Origin: JAWLCQ01 sp041687095
GTDB lineage: Bacteria; Planctomycetota; Phycisphaerae; SM23-33
Length of the DNA stretch: 64,000 nt
Assembly: GCA_041687095.1 (NCBI GenBank)
Contig: JAWLCQ010000003.1
Span: forward strand, 1 to 64,000
Direction of reading: 5' to 3'
The notes below the pieces were generated by a model. The model had not been told where the DNA came from. It made no database searches and worked only from the letters and a program-made list of their open reading frames with translations. Of the stretch, positions 1-9,248 are shown one piece after another. The position numbers were made by a program, and so were the translations under genes. The stretch's first letter is position 1, and every line of letters starts with the position of its first letter.

Positions 1-2
1 AC

Positions 3-83
3 GCCATCGGCAGCGGGTTGCAGACCATCACCCGGCCCGACTGTGAGGGGTACTTCCAGAACGCCGGATACGCTACGGGCTAA
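3..83 (+). CDS. C-terminal tail of a probable IS630-type transposase (5' end outside window)
   Basis: An open frame enters from the left edge and stops at 81-83. Its 26 visible residues end in ITRPDCEGYFQNAGYATG. The pattern of an acidic/Cys residue, an aromatic pair and a terminal H/N-x-GY is how many IS630/DDE_3 transposases end. No catalytic residue is visible, so this rests on the tail alone. No terminal inverted repeat was identified nearby. It could be another protein with a similar end. Confidence 0.4.
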   Translation, partial: AIGSGLQTITRPDCEGYFQNAGYATG

Positions 84-269
84 CGCATATCGCTCTAGCG
101 GCGTTGGGACTCCCCGTGGAGAATCTCCGGGGACGGCGTACGGATTTCAAAGCATCACAGACAGAGAAGCATAAACTGCGCCCTGATTCTTCAGAGCATA
201 CGCTGTCCCTGGATTCCGAACTGGCTGGAGCCCTGAAAAGGGCTGGTACTTTGGAAAGGAGAGGAACAG

Positions 270-575
270 GTGAGACAAGCAACAGCACTGATGGTGGCAG
301 TACTCCTTGCTGCACTGGCCGCAGGGTGCCGGGACTCGCAAGCAACAGCCCAAGAAGCGGCTGCAGACTCGCCGCAGTACTCGGCGCAGATGGTAGCCGT
401 ACCGATGGGGGACCTTCTGCTCGCCGTAACGGATCACCGCCAGCAGAAGTTGTACGTGTACGGTGCAAAGCACGACGTGCTTGAGTTGAGGCTGACGGTC
501 GATCTCCGGCAGGCCGGACAGGCGGAACTCAAGATGACACCGACGCAACTCCCGTCGACCCAACCAACGGAGTGA
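270..575 (+). CDS. Small predicted lipoprotein, function unknown
   Basis: This encodes 101 residues from a GTG start preceded by AAAGGAGAGGAAC. Residues 1-20 form a signal peptide (MRQATALMVAVLLAALAAGC) with lipobox LAAGC, so lipid attachment at Cys20 is predicted. The mature part is polar, with no domain I recognise. It contains a hydrophobic stretch (MGDLLLAVTDHRQQKLYVYG) and a Thr/Pro-rich tail. It stands alone between the transposase tail and the argG 3' region. Envelope location is an inference from the signal. Confidence 0.65.
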   Translation: MRQATALMVAVLLAALAAGCRDSQATAQEAAADSPQYSAQMVAVPMGDLLLAVTDHRQQKLYVYGAKHDVLELRLTVDLRQAGQAELKMTPTQLPSTQPTE

Positions 576-1010
576 ATTCGGCGCCGTCCCGCGTGCCGGC
601 TGTCGAATAGATCGGAACGGTTGTGCTCTGTCTCGACCCTCGCAGCCGAGCGCACAAGGGCAGGTGGCCCGCATGGACCCGGGGGACGATATGGCAGCGA
701 AACCAGGCCCAAGGACACGGAAGGTCGGTGGGGCTTGGCCCAACGGGCCAACCTCCATCAGCCCAGGCCGGAGCGAAGCGGAGGCCTGGGTAGGCTCGAT
801 GGGCCTGACCTCTTTCTCAGTTCGGTCGGCGACCCCATCGAACTCCTCCCGGTAGAGGACCTTCACCACGCCCCCGTTGCGGATGGTGTGCGTGATCCAC
901 ACGCCAACAACGACCCCTGGAAAGCAGAGCGATACCCGGATCCGTTGACCGGACCCAGGCGCAGCTTGTGCGACTGCCGTCTGTTGCTCGCTCATCGACG
1001 GAAGCCGAAA
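576..1010. other. Intergenic stretch with a REP-like palindrome, no supported gene
   Basis: I see no convincing gene. A hairpin lies at 761-789: CCCAGGCC and GGCCTGGG arms around a GGAGCGAAGCGGA core. That core resembles the centre of the 33-bp palindromes at 12071, 42198, 50563 and 61766. A minus-strand open frame crosses the area but runs antisense through the lipoprotein gene and has no ribosome binding site. Confidence 0.4.
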
Positions 1011-1014
1011 CTTC

Positions 1015-1062
1015 GTAACCGTTCGCGCCTTCGCCGCTGTCTGCGAAGGCGCGAACGGTTAC
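1015..1062 (-). terminator. Perfect 20-bp stem downstream of argG
   Basis: GTAACCGTTCGCGCCTTCGC (1015-1034) is exactly reverse-complemented at 1043-1062, with an 8-nt loop. It begins 10 bases beyond the argG stop. It lacks a strong U tract, so it could terminate with a factor, protect the 3' end, or be a REP-type element. Confidence 0.6.
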
Positions 1063-1072
1063 AGCCCGCCCC

Positions 1073-2278
1073 CTACCGCCCCCGCCCGCGCATCTGCAGG
1101 CCGAAGAGGCGGATGAAGCCCGTCGCGTCCGAGGGGGTGTACTCGGCGCCCATGGTGAAGCTCGCGAGCTTGCCCGAGTAGAGGCTGTTGGGGCTCGTCA
1201 CGCCCGCGACGGTCGCCCGGCCCTTGAGGCAGCGGACGCGGACGCGGCCCGTCACGTTCTGCTGGGTCGAGTCGATCAGTGCATCGAGCGCCTCGCGGAG
1301 CGGGTGGAACCACTGGCCGTTGTAGACCATCTCCGCGTACTTCAGGGCCACGCCCTGCTTGTAGTGCAGCGTGTCGCGGTCCAGCGTCAGCGCCTCCAGC
1401 GCCCGGTGCGCCTCGTAGAGGATCGTCCCGCCCGGGGTCTCGTACGCCCCGCGGGACTTGATGCCCACCAGGCGGTTCTCGACGAGGTCCACCTGCCCGA
1501 CGGCGTTGCGCCCGCCGATCTCGTTGAGCTTCGCGACCAGTTCGTGCCCGGGCAGGCGCTTGCCGTCCACGGCCACCGGGACCCCGTGCTCGAAGTCCAC
1601 CGTCACGTACTCGGGCTCGTTGGGGGCCTGCGTCACCGGGACGCTCATGACCCACAGGCTGTCCTTGGGCTCGTTGTCGGGGTCCTCCAGGTCCGCCCCC
1701 TCGTGCGAGATGTGCCAGAGGTTGCGGTCGCGGGAGTAGATCTTCTCGACGGTCTGGGTGATGGGGACGCCCTTTTTCTTGGCGTACTCGATGGCGGCCT
1801 CGCGGGAGGTGAGTTCGAAGCTCCGGTCCTTCCAGGGGGCGATGATCTTGAGCTGTGGGGCGAGGGCCATGTAGGTCAGCTCGAAGCGGACCTGGTCGTT
1901 GCCCTTCCCGGTGGCGCCGTGGGCGACGGCGTCGGCGCCGTGTTCGAGGGCGCAGTCCACCTGGGCGCGGGCAATGAGCGGGCGGGCGATGGACGTGCCC
2001 AGCATGTAGACGGACTCGTAGAGGGCCCCGGCCTTGAGCATGCGGAAGCAGTAGTTTTCGGCGAACTCCTGGCGGAGGTCGGCGACGAAGATCTGATCGG
2101 CCCCGCTGCTGAGGGCCTTCTCCTCGATCCCGTCCAGCTCGTCCTTTCCGCCCTGCCCCACGTTGGCGGCCAGGGCGATAACCTGGCAGTGGTACTTGTC
2201 CTTCAACCAGGGCAGGATCACCGAGGTGTCCAGCCCGCCCGAGTACGCCAGAACGATCTTCTTCACGTCGCTGCTCAT
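1073..2278 (-). CDS. argG: Argininosuccinate synthase
   Basis: The enzyme joins citrulline and aspartate using ATP, the penultimate step of arginine synthesis, in the cytoplasm. The 401 residues match the family length. The PP-loop ATP-binding motif AYSGGLDTS is at residues 10-18, and the ATGKGNDQVRFE citrulline/aspartate-site motif is present. The start is the ATG after GGAGAGAACC; an in-frame upstream ATG (MIPRF) has no better site. It lies 92 bases downstream of the ndh-like gene on the same strand, so they may be co-transcribed. A G10 tract (2321-2330) sits beside a TATGAT-like box just upstream. Confidence 0.97.
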   Translation of the reverse strand: MSSDVKKIVLAYSGGLDTSVILPWLKDKYHCQVIALAANVGQGGKDELDGIEEKALSSGADQIFVADLRQEFAENYCFRMLKAGALYESVYMLGTSIARPLIARAQVDCALEHGADAVAHGATGKGNDQVRFELTYMALAPQLKIIAPWKDRSFELTSREAAIEYAKKKGVPITQTVEKIYSRDRNLWHISHEGADLEDPDNEPKDSLWVMSVPVTQAPNEPEYVTVDFEHGVPVAVDGKRLPGHELVAKLNEIGGRNAVGQVDLVENRLVGIKSRGAYETPGGTILYEAHRALEALTLDRDTLHYKQGVALKYAEMVYNGQWFHPLREALDALIDSTQQNVTGRVRVRCLKGRATVAGVTSPNSLYSGKLASFTMGAEYTPSDATGFIRLFGLQMRGRGR

Positions 2279-2320
2279 GGTTCTCTCCGTGCGATGTAGG
2301 AAGCGCGGAATCATACCAGC

Positions 2321-2330
2321 GGGGGGGGGG
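2321..2330. repeat. Ten-base G homopolymer upstream of argG
   Basis: A run of exactly ten G (ten C on the argG strand) lies 42 bases before the argG start. It is next to a TATGAT-like -10 sequence on the minus strand (2310-2315). No good -35 hexamer is visible at standard spacing. Confidence 0.5.
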
Positions 2331-2370
2331 CGGCGTCGAGGGGGGGAGTCCAGGACCGGAGGACGGGCCC

Positions 2371-3639
2371 TCACCCGCGGAGGAACGACGGTCCGGGGGT
2401 GCGGGTCGTGCGGGCCGCCTGGCGGGGGAAGCGGCCCAGGTACGCGCCGGGCCGCCCCGCGAGGTCGCGAAGGATCCCCAGGCGGTTCCGCCAGTCCCAC
2501 GACCGCAGGGCGCTCATGAAGTAGTGCAACTGCGTCGGGACCGGCCCGCGCATCTCCCGCCCCAGAACCACTCCCGTCGAATCCCCTTGCGCCAGCGGCA
2601 CGACGTAGCCCAGGTCCGGAGCGTCGAAGACCCCCAGCGGGCGGTTCTCCGTCGCCGCCAGCACGTTCCGCCCCGCCAGCTTGCCCCCCGCCAGCGAGAA
2701 CTGCACGGCCATGCGGACGGGCTCGCCCTCGCCCCCCCGCCGCGCCGCCGCCACGTCCCCCGCCGCGAAGACCCCCTCCCGCCCGACGAGGCGGAGGTGC
2801 TCGTCCACCTCCAGCCGCTTGCCCGGGCCCTTGGGCGCGTCGAGCCGGGCCACCGATTCGCCGGGAGTCATCCCCGTGGACCAGATGACGACGGCCGGGT
2901 CGAAGACCGACCCGTCGCTCAGCCGCACCCGCCGCTCCGTCTCGAACGCCTCGACCTTGCAGCCCGTACGCACCTCGATGCCCGCGGCGGCGGTGTACTG
3001 CAGCGTCCACTCGCGGATGCGGGGCGGAAGGGCGCGGAGGACCTCGTCCATCAGTTCGACGATGACGATCGGGATCCGCTCCCGCCACTCCGCGTAGGGC
3101 TGGTGGGTGCGGTAGCGGATCAACGCGGCCGCGTGGGTGGCGGCCTCGAACCCGGTGTACCCCCCCCCGACGACGAGGATGGCCCCGGGGGGTGCGGATC
3201 CCCCGTCGCGGGCGCGGACGATCTGGCGTTCGATGGCGGAGCGGATGGCGCGGGCCTCGTCGACGAACTTGAGGCCGGGGGCGTTGGCGCGGAAGGCGTC
3301 ATTGCCGAAGTAGTTGGTCTCGGCGCCCATGGTGAGGATGAGGAAGTCGCCCTGGAAGTCCCCGGCGTCGGTGGAGACGGTGCGGGTGTCGAGGTCGATG
3401 GCGTGGATGTTGGCGTGGATGAACTCCGCCCCCCGCCGCTGCGCATGGTCCCCCAGCGGGTGCCGCAGATGCTCCCCCTCAATGCGGTTGGAGATGATGT
3501 CCGGCAGCAGCGGGGTCATGATGCTGTGCGTCAGGCGGTCGATGAGGCGCACGTGCAGACGGCGACGGGCGCGGCCCAAGGCGTCCAGGGCCGCCAGCCC
3601 CGCAAACCCCCCGCCGGCAATGATGACTTCGGTGGCCAT
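2371..3639 (-). CDS. NADH dehydrogenase-like FAD-dependent oxidoreductase (NDH-2 family)
   Basis: It probably oxidises NAD(P)H and passes electrons to quinone without pumping protons, as in type II NADH dehydrogenases. The 422 residues carry an N-terminal FAD-binding GGGFAG motif (residues 9-14), a second Rossmann motif (VVGGGYTGFEAA) for NAD(P)H, and the late FAD motif GVFAAGDVAA. The C-terminal region is amphipathic without a clear membrane span, consistent with peripheral membrane binding. The start is the ATG following AAGGAGATCCGC. The substrate and the exact subfamily cannot be told from sequence alone; related sulfide:quinone reductases are a less likely alternative. Confidence 0.85.
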   Translation of the reverse strand: MATEVIIAGGGFAGLAALDALGRARRRLHVRLIDRLTHSIMTPLLPDIISNRIEGEHLRHPLGDHAQRRGAEFIHANIHAIDLDTRTVSTDAGDFQGDFLILTMGAETNYFGNDAFRANAPGLKFVDEARAIRSAIERQIVRARDGGSAPPGAILVVGGGYTGFEAATHAAALIRYRTHQPYAEWRERIPIVIVELMDEVLRALPPRIREWTLQYTAAAGIEVRTGCKVEAFETERRVRLSDGSVFDPAVVIWSTGMTPGESVARLDAPKGPGKRLEVDEHLRLVGREGVFAAGDVAAARRGGEGEPVRMAVQFSLAGGKLAGRNVLAATENRPLGVFDAPDLGYVVPLAQGDSTGVVLGREMRGPVPTQLHYFMSALRSWDWRNRLGILRDLAGRPGAYLGRFPRQAARTTRTPGPSFLRG

Positions 3640-3804
3640 GCGGATCTCCTTGGGGCATTCTAGCACGCGGTCGGAGGATCGCGGCCAAGAGCAAAGGCAG
3701 CCATGCCGCGCTCTCCCCGTCAAGCGGATAGCCGAGGCCGGCCACCGGGGAGCCGGGAGCGATTGCCCGCCTTCGGCTACCCGATTGTCTCCCCATCTCC
3801 CAGC

Positions 3805-3833
3805 TTGACGGTTTTCCGGGCCTCGGCTATTCT
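3805..3833 (+). promoter_or_regulatory. Sigma-70-like promoter for the large repeat protein
   Basis: TTGACG (3805-3810), a 17-base spacer and TATTCT (3828-3833) lie in the divergent gap after the ndh-like gene. The inferred start near 3840 gives a leader of about 125 bases. The rest of 3640-3964 shows no gene. Confidence 0.5.
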
Positions 3834-3964
3834 GGAACATTGTGCAAGGATCAGTTTCTGCCCTCCAAGCGACGTGAGCGGATTCCGGTGTTCAACTGGC
3901 CGCGTCCGTCGGGGCAGACCAGTGGGGCCCCGCCGTGCTGCTCGGGGGGCGGACGGAGGTTTCC

Positions 3965-6900
3965 ATGTCAGTGGCATCGCAGGGGTATCGTCGCCTGTCC
4001 AGGTTGTACAGGTCTGTGTTGAACCGCATGCGTACTCTCCCGATCTCGGACGCCGCTCCCTTCTCGACCGGTCGAGGCAGCGCCCCCTCCACCGCTCCTA
4101 TGAGAGTGGGTTCTTTTCAGCCGCTGGAATCTCGCGTGCTGCTCGACGGGGATCCCAGCGGGTCCAATCTCTTCTTGGACGCCCTGAGCTATGGGGTGGG
4201 GGACTATCCGGGATCGGTGGTCGCGGCGGACCTGAACGCGGACGGGGCGGTGGACTTGGTAACAGGAGATGGGAACAGCAAGACACTCTCGGTGCTCCTG
4301 GGCCGCGGAGACGGCACGTTTGAGCCCCGGCTCGTCCATGCGCTAGGCTTTGCGCCCCTCAGAGTTGTCTCGGCCGATTTCAACGGGGACGGAGCGGCGG
4401 ATCTTGCGGTGGAGCCGTTGTTTGGCGACACGATTTGGGTGCTTCTGGGCTGCGGGGACGGAACCTTCGCCGCCCCGCATGCCTGCTATACAGGATCTGA
4501 ATCGACCTCGCTGGCGGCGGCAGATTTCAACGGGGACGGAGCGGCGGACCTGGTATGGTCGCGCAACGGTTCCTTCCTTGTGTTCCTAGGCCGGGGGGAC
4601 GGGACCTTCGCCGACGCAGAGGGGGCGGGGTACTCCGCGAGTGCCTACCCCAAGTGGGGTGGGTCCCCGGGTTTCGTGGCCGACTTCAACGGGGACGGAG
4701 TGGCGGATCTTGCGGGCGGATTCCGCCTGGGAGCGAATAGCCGCCTGCTCTCGGTGTTCTTGGGGCGGGGGGATGGAACGTTCATGTACCGCCCGCCGGA
4801 GACCCTGGAGGATGGGCAGTACCCGGTGGCGGCGGCGGACCTGGACGGGGATGGGGCGTCCGATCTGGTGATGGCGAATGATCCCCGTTCATTCACCGTC
4901 TTCCTGAGCTGCAGGGATGGCACGTTCACTGCCGGTGAGACGTTTCACATGGCACAGACGACATACGGGATAATGCCGGTGGACCTGAACCGGGATGGAG
5001 CGGTTGACTTGGTGTCGAGGGATTGGGCGGATATGACGGTCTCGGTGCTTCTCGGCCGCGGGGACGGCACGTTCACCGAACGCCGAACATACAAAGTGGG
5101 GGATAGCCCCGGTTCAGTAGCCGCGGCGGATCTCAATGGGGATGGGGTTCCGGACCTCGTGACCACGGACGCGAATGAGGACACGATCTCAGTGCTTCTG
5201 GGGCGTGGGGACGGCACCTTTGTCGCCCGCGAAGGCTATACGGTGGGAGATCAGCCGCAGTCGGCGACCGCCGCGGATTTCAACGGGGACGGAGCGGCGG
5301 ACCTGGTGACGGCGGACCGAGGCAGCGACACGATCTCGGTGCTTCTGGGCCGGGGGGATGGCACCTTCGCCGAGCGGCAGATCTATGGCGTGGGGGATGC
5401 ACCCTACCAGGTGGCCTCGGCGGACTTCGATGGGGACGGAGCGGTGGACCTGGTGACGGCAGCCTTGGTCAGCAACACGATCTCAATGCTTCTGGGGCAC
5501 GGGGACGGCACGTTCGCCGAACAGCGGATCTATGGCGTAGGATGTGGGGTCGGTGAGGTGACTTCGGCGGACGTCAATGGAGACGGGGCGGCGGACCTGG
5601 TGACAACGGACTCGATCGGGGATAGGGTCTTCGTACTCATAGGGCGTGGGAATGGCACCTTCGCCACCCCCGAAGGCTACAGCGTGGCAGAGTATCCCCT
5701 CTCGCTGATCGTCACGGACCTCGACGGGGACGGCGTGGTGGACGTGCTGACGACACATAGCACGGGCAATACCATCTCAGTGCTTCTCGGCCGCGGGGAT
5801 GGGACGTTTATCACCGGCCTGAGCTACAGCGTGGGTGATCAGCCCTGCTTCGCGACCTCGGCAGAGTTCAACGGAGACGGAGTGGCGGACTTGGCAACGC
5901 TGGACTGGGACGATGGCCGGGTTTCGATACTACTTGGCCGCGGGGACGGGACCTTTGCCCCCGGCCAAAGCTACTCCGGGGGTCTCATGGCCTACTCCGT
6001 GACCTCGACAGACCTGAACGGGGACGGGGTGGCAGACTTGGCGACGACGGCCCGGGGCCAGGACGCCATTCGGGTGTTTCTGGGGCGAGGGGACGGCACC
6101 TTCGTCTCTGACCAGATCTACAGCGTGGGGCAGGTGCCGCAGTGGGTAACCTCCGCAGACGTGAATGGGGACGGAGCGGCGGATCTGGTGACGGCCGACG
6201 ATGCCAGCGACACAGTCACGGTGCTGCTGAACGTCTGGCCGTTCTCGGCTGCGATGAACGCAGCGCAGGTGACCGGGCGCGCGTGGGAGGACGCAAACGC
6301 AGACGGGATCCGGGACACCGGGGAGGCAGGCCTGGTCGGCATCCGCATCTTCGCGGACGCCAACCGCAACGGTTTGTGGGAACTCGGGGAACCCTACACC
6401 CGCACGCTCCCCGACGATCCCGCGACACCGGAGGACGAGGCGGGTACCTATTCACTGGGAGGGCTACCGGCCGGACGGTGGGCGATCCGCCAGGAGGTCG
6501 GGAGACCCTACCGGCCTGTGACCCCGGCGAATGGACGGCCGATCCTGGTGACGCTGGAATCGGGGGAGAAGGTCGCGGGGCTAGACTTCGGCAGCACAAG
6601 ACTCGTTCCGCACGCGCGGGCGATGGAATCGTTCTTCGACGAGGCATACTACCTGTGGCGATATCCGGACGTCGCCGCCGCCGTCGCGTCCGGCGTCCTG
6701 GTATCGGGGTGGGTGCACTTTGCGCACGGAGGCGTATACGAGAACCGTCGCCCGTCCCCCCTGTTCGATGCGGACTACTACCTCGCGCGCAACCCCGACG
6801 TCGCGGACGCGCTGTCGACCGGTGTGCAGGACTCGGCCTTCGGTCACTATGTTTCTTGGGGCGTCGCCGAGAACCGCACCGCGTCCCCGTTGTTCGATCC

Positions 6901-7768
6901 GGAGTTCTACCTCTGGGCCAACCTCGACGTGGTGGACGCGGGTTTCGCTGCCTTCGAGCATTACTGGCGGTGGGGCCAGTACGAGAACCGCAACCCACTG
7001 CCGCTGTTCGACGCGGACTACTACGCCCAGCAGAACCCCGACGTCGCCGCCGCCGTGGCCACCGACACCCTTCGCAGCGTATACGACCACTTCCTGCGCT
7101 GGGGCCAGCGCGAGTGCCGACAGCCCTCCCCCTATTACGACGAAACGTTCTACGGGCAGCGCAACCCCGACGTCGCCGCCGTTGTCTCCGCCGGAACGTT
7201 CGCCAGCGGCTGGGAGCACTTCGTCCGCTGGGGGCAGAGGGAAGGACGCGCCTTCTCCCCCTACCTGGACATGGAGTACTACCAGCAGATGCTGCCGGAG
7301 GTGACTGCGGGCGTCCAGTCCGGGGCGATCAAGAGCCCCTGCGAACACTTCCTGCGCTGGGGCCTCGCCGCCGGGCATAGTCCCACACCTTACTTCGACC
7401 CTGCGCAGTATCTGCGGGACAACCCCGACGTCGCCGCCACGGGCATCTCCGCACTGGAGCATTTCATCCGCTGGGGCGCCCGGGAGCACCGCCAAGGCTC
7501 TCCGTTCTACTCCGAACGCGACTATCGGGCACTGAACCCCGACATCGCCGCCGCCGTGGATTACGGCCTCTTCACCAGCGGATTCGAGCACTTCATGCTG
7601 TTCGGGCGTTGGGAGAACCGTTGTCCATCGCAAGCGTTCGACCCGGGGTTCTACCTGGAAGCGTACGAGGATGTTCGCCAGGCGGTTGAGGGGGGGATGT
7701 TCCGTTCGGCGTTGGAGCACTATGCGATCTTTGGCCACCACGAGGGCAGGCTGGCCAGAAGAACGTGA
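3965..7768 (+). CDS. Large secreted FG-GAP/VCBS repeat protein with SdrD_B-like domain and C-terminal FD-YY repeats
   Basis: This is a 1267-residue predicted surface or extracellular protein. QPLESRVLLDG (residues 52-62) resembles the LEPR-XLL motif near the N-termini of planctomycete surface proteins. Residues about 65-765 hold fourteen copies of a roughly 50-residue FG-GAP/VCBS-type unit (D-NGDG-xxDLV ... VLLGRGDGTF), predicted beta-propeller blades with Asp-rich calcium loops. The last copy is degenerate. Residues about 770-877 resemble an SdrD_B/CNA_B domain (GRAWEDANADGIRD ... LDFGS). Residues about 886-1265 contain nine copies of a 38-46-residue unit, FDxxYYLxxNPDVAAAV...EHFxRWGxxENRxPSP, also Asp-rich and aromatic. 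The start ATG follows GGAGG. The function is unknown; adhesion or cell-surface structure is an inference. Confidence 0.85.
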   Translation: MSVASQGYRRLSRLYRSVLNRMRTLPISDAAPFSTGRGSAPSTAPMRVGSFQPLESRVLLDGDPSGSNLFLDALSYGVGDYPGSVVAADLNADGAVDLVTGDGNSKTLSVLLGRGDGTFEPRLVHALGFAPLRVVSADFNGDGAADLAVEPLFGDTIWVLLGCGDGTFAAPHACYTGSESTSLAAADFNGDGAADLVWSRNGSFLVFLGRGDGTFADAEGAGYSASAYPKWGGSPGFVADFNGDGVADLAGGFRLGANSRLLSVFLGRGDGTFMYRPPETLEDGQYPVAAADLDGDGASDLVMANDPRSFTVFLSCRDGTFTAGETFHMAQTTYGIMPVDLNRDGAVDLVSRDWADMTVSVLLGRGDGTFTERRTYKVGDSPGSVAAADLNGDGVPDLVTTDANEDTISVLLGRGDGTFVAREGYTVGDQPQSATAADFNGDGAADLVTADRGSDTISVLLGRGDGTFAERQIYGVGDAPYQVASADFDGDGAVDLVTAALVSNTISMLLGHGDGTFAEQRIYGVGCGVGEVTSADVNGDGAADLVTTDSIGDRVFVLIGRGNGTFATPEGYSVAEYPLSLIVTDLDGDGVVDVLTTHSTGNTISVLLGRGDGTFITGLSYSVGDQPCFATSAEFNGDGVADLATLDWDDGRVSILLGRGDGTFAPGQSYSGGLMAYSVTSTDLNGDGVADLATTARGQDAIRVFLGRGDGTFVSDQIYSVGQVPQWVTSADVNGDGAADLVTADDASDTVTVLLNVWPFSAAMNAAQVTGRAWEDANADGIRDTGEAGLVGIRIFADANRNGLWELGEPYTRTLPDDPATPEDEAGTYSLGGLPAGRWAIRQEVGRPYRPVTPANGRPILVTLESGEKVAGLDFGSTRLVPHARAMESFFDEAYYLWRYPDVAAAVASGVLVSGWVHFAHGGVYENRRPSPLFDADYYLARNPDVADALSTGVQDSAFGHYVSWGVAENRTASPLFDPEFYLWANLDVVDAGFAAFEHYWRWGQYENRNPLPLFDADYYAQQNPDVAAAVATDTLRSVYDHFLRWGQRECRQPSPYYDETFYGQRNPDVAAVVSAGTFASGWEHFVRWGQREGRAFSPYLDMEYYQQMLPEVTAGVQSGAIKSPCEHFLRWGLAAGHSPTPYFDPAQYLRDNPDVAATGISALEHFIRWGAREHRQGSPFYSERDYRALNPDIAAAVDYGLFTSGFEHFMLFGRWENRCPSQAFDPGFYLEAYEDVRQAVEGGMFRSALEHYAIFGHHEGRLARRT

Positions 7769-7922
7769 GCCACGCGGCAGATTCGGAAGCAGCCAGTGGG
7801 TGAACTCCCTTGAGGCGCGAGGCGGAGGCACGACTCGCCAACCAGAGCCGCCGGTTGCGGAGCACGGGACGCGGCTGACGCGGAACTCGCTCCTTGTACA
7901 CACGAAAAACAGGAACCTCCCC

Positions 7923-8654
7923 ATGTGCTTCCTGGCGCTGCTATACCGAACCGTGCCCGAGTATCCCATCGTGCTGGGGGCCAACCGCGACGAGTTCCGC
8001 GACCGCCCCGGGATACCGCCGCACGCCATCGCCCCGGGCATCGTCGCGGGGACCGATCCGCGGGCGGGGGGCACGTGGCTGGGCGTGGCGGGGGGGCGGC
8101 TCGTCGCGGCCATCACCAACCTCGTCCCCCCCACCACGCAGCACGCCCACGCCCGTTCGCGCGGACAGCTCTGCGCGGACGCGCTGCATCTGGGGGCGGC
8201 GAGCGAGTTGTCGGCGTTCCTCCACGCGCAGACGGAGGGGGCGGTGTTCAATGAGTTCAACCTCGTCGTCGCCGACCCCGAGTCGGCGTGGACGGCGACG
8301 TGGGTGGGGGGCGAGCTGACCGTCCGCGCCCTGGCGCCGGGGGTGCACGTGATCGGCAATTCGACGCTGGACCGCGAGGATGACCCGAAGGTGCAGCGGG
8401 GGCGGGTTCTGATCGGACGGCCCCGGGACCCCGCGTCGGCCGAGCGGGCCCTGCGGATCGCCTGCCGCGACCGGGGCGAGCGTCCCGACCGCTCCGACGC
8501 CGTCTGCGTCTCGGGGGAGCGGCACGGAACGCTGTCGTCCACGATCCTGCTGCTCCACGCCACCGACCCCTCCCGCCACCGCTACCTCTTCGCCGACGGC
8601 AGCCCGTGCGAGGTCGAGTACGCCGACCTCTCCCATCTTCTCCGGTCCCCGTAA
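7923..8654 (+). CDS. NRDE (TANGO2-like) family protein
   Basis: The 243-residue product begins MC and has the family signature GANRDEF near residue 20. This is followed by a conserved AGTDPRAGGTWLG segment and NEFNLVVAD. TANGO2/NRDE proteins have an Ntn-hydrolase-like fold in which the Cys after the initiator Met is the candidate nucleophile. The bacterial function is not established. The start is the ATG after AGGAACCTCCCC. It stands between the repeat protein and eno, with no evident functional link to either. Confidence 0.85.
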   Translation: MCFLALLYRTVPEYPIVLGANRDEFRDRPGIPPHAIAPGIVAGTDPRAGGTWLGVAGGRLVAAITNLVPPTTQHAHARSRGQLCADALHLGAASELSAFLHAQTEGAVFNEFNLVVADPESAWTATWVGGELTVRALAPGVHVIGNSTLDREDDPKVQRGRVLIGRPRDPASAERALRIACRDRGERPDRSDAVCVSGERHGTLSSTILLLHATDPSRHRYLFADGSPCEVEYADLSHLLRSP

Positions 8655-8731
8655 AGTCCGCAGATTTACTGCACCCCCTCCCTTCCGTCGGCCGATACAT
8701 GGATAGCCTTCGGGCTCAAGAGGAGCATGCT

Positions 8732-8884
8732 ATGGTCATCTGCGATGTCGATGTGATTGTGGACGAGATGGAAGCCCCCACGCGCCAGGCAATCGAAATG
8801 GAGCGCCGCCGGCAGCTCGAGCGCGTCGCGGAGATCCGCCGCCTGCTCAACGCCAAGCCCCTCCCCCTCCGCCAGGTGGGCTGA
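8732..8884 (+). CDS. Small charged protein, function unknown
   Basis: A 50-residue product starts at an ATG preceded by AGAGGAGCATGCT. An alternative in-frame ATG at 8699 would add 11 residues but has a poorer site. The sequence is acidic at the start (DVDVIVDEME) and then forms a basic amphipathic helix (MERRRQLERVAEIRRLLNA). No domain was recognised. The ribosome binding site is the main reason for calling it. Confidence 0.4.
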   Translation: MVICDVDVIVDEMEAPTRQAIEMERRRQLERVAEIRRLLNAKPLPLRQVG

Positions 8885-9152
8885 GGCGTCTGACGGACTC
8901 TCGCTTCCGGGGTCCCGCCCTCCCGTGGGGCCCCCGCTGCCCCCGTTGCGGCCATCGGGGGCGTTGTCATCGCAGGGGGGACTCCGACAGGCCCCACCAT
9001 CCGCCTGCCTTCCTTCTCCCGTGCCTCCCCTGCCCCCCTGCCTCTTTCCGCTTCTCGGTGTTCATCCGCGTTCATCCCCGCTTACCCCGGGTGTGTAGAG
9101 GTCAATGCCGGCGGGGAGTGGGGTTGGCGATCTCGGGGGGCACCGATTCCCC
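8885..9152. other. Intergenic region before eno, low-complexity
   Basis: This GC-rich stretch holds no supported gene. It contains a short repetitive phrase (TGTTCATCCGCGTTCATCC, near 9060) of a kind often seen as dispersed debris in environmental genomes. Confidence 0.35.
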
Positions 9153-9180
9153 TTGCACGAGCCCCCACGATCACTATGAT
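9153..9180 (+). promoter_or_regulatory. Sigma-70-like promoter for eno
   Basis: TTGCAC (9153-9158), a 16-base spacer and TATGAT (9175-9180) lie 68 bases before the eno start. The downstream FtsB-like gene would share this transcript. Confidence 0.55.
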
Positions 9181-9248
9181 TTGTCTTCCCTGCGAAAAGG
9201 CTAACGCGGGATTTCCCCAAGGTCCGATAACCCGGAAGAGAGGCATCG

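Noticed and set aside
147..995. Minus-strand frame beginning MSEQQTAVAQAAPGSG
   Set aside because: Its first 60 codons look almost protein-like, but it continues antisense through the lipoprotein gene and has no ribosome binding site.
4200..6240. Regular repeats resembling a CRISPR array
   Set aside because: The periodicity is coding: fourteen VCBS protein repeats with divergent DNA, not identical direct repeats with unique spacers.
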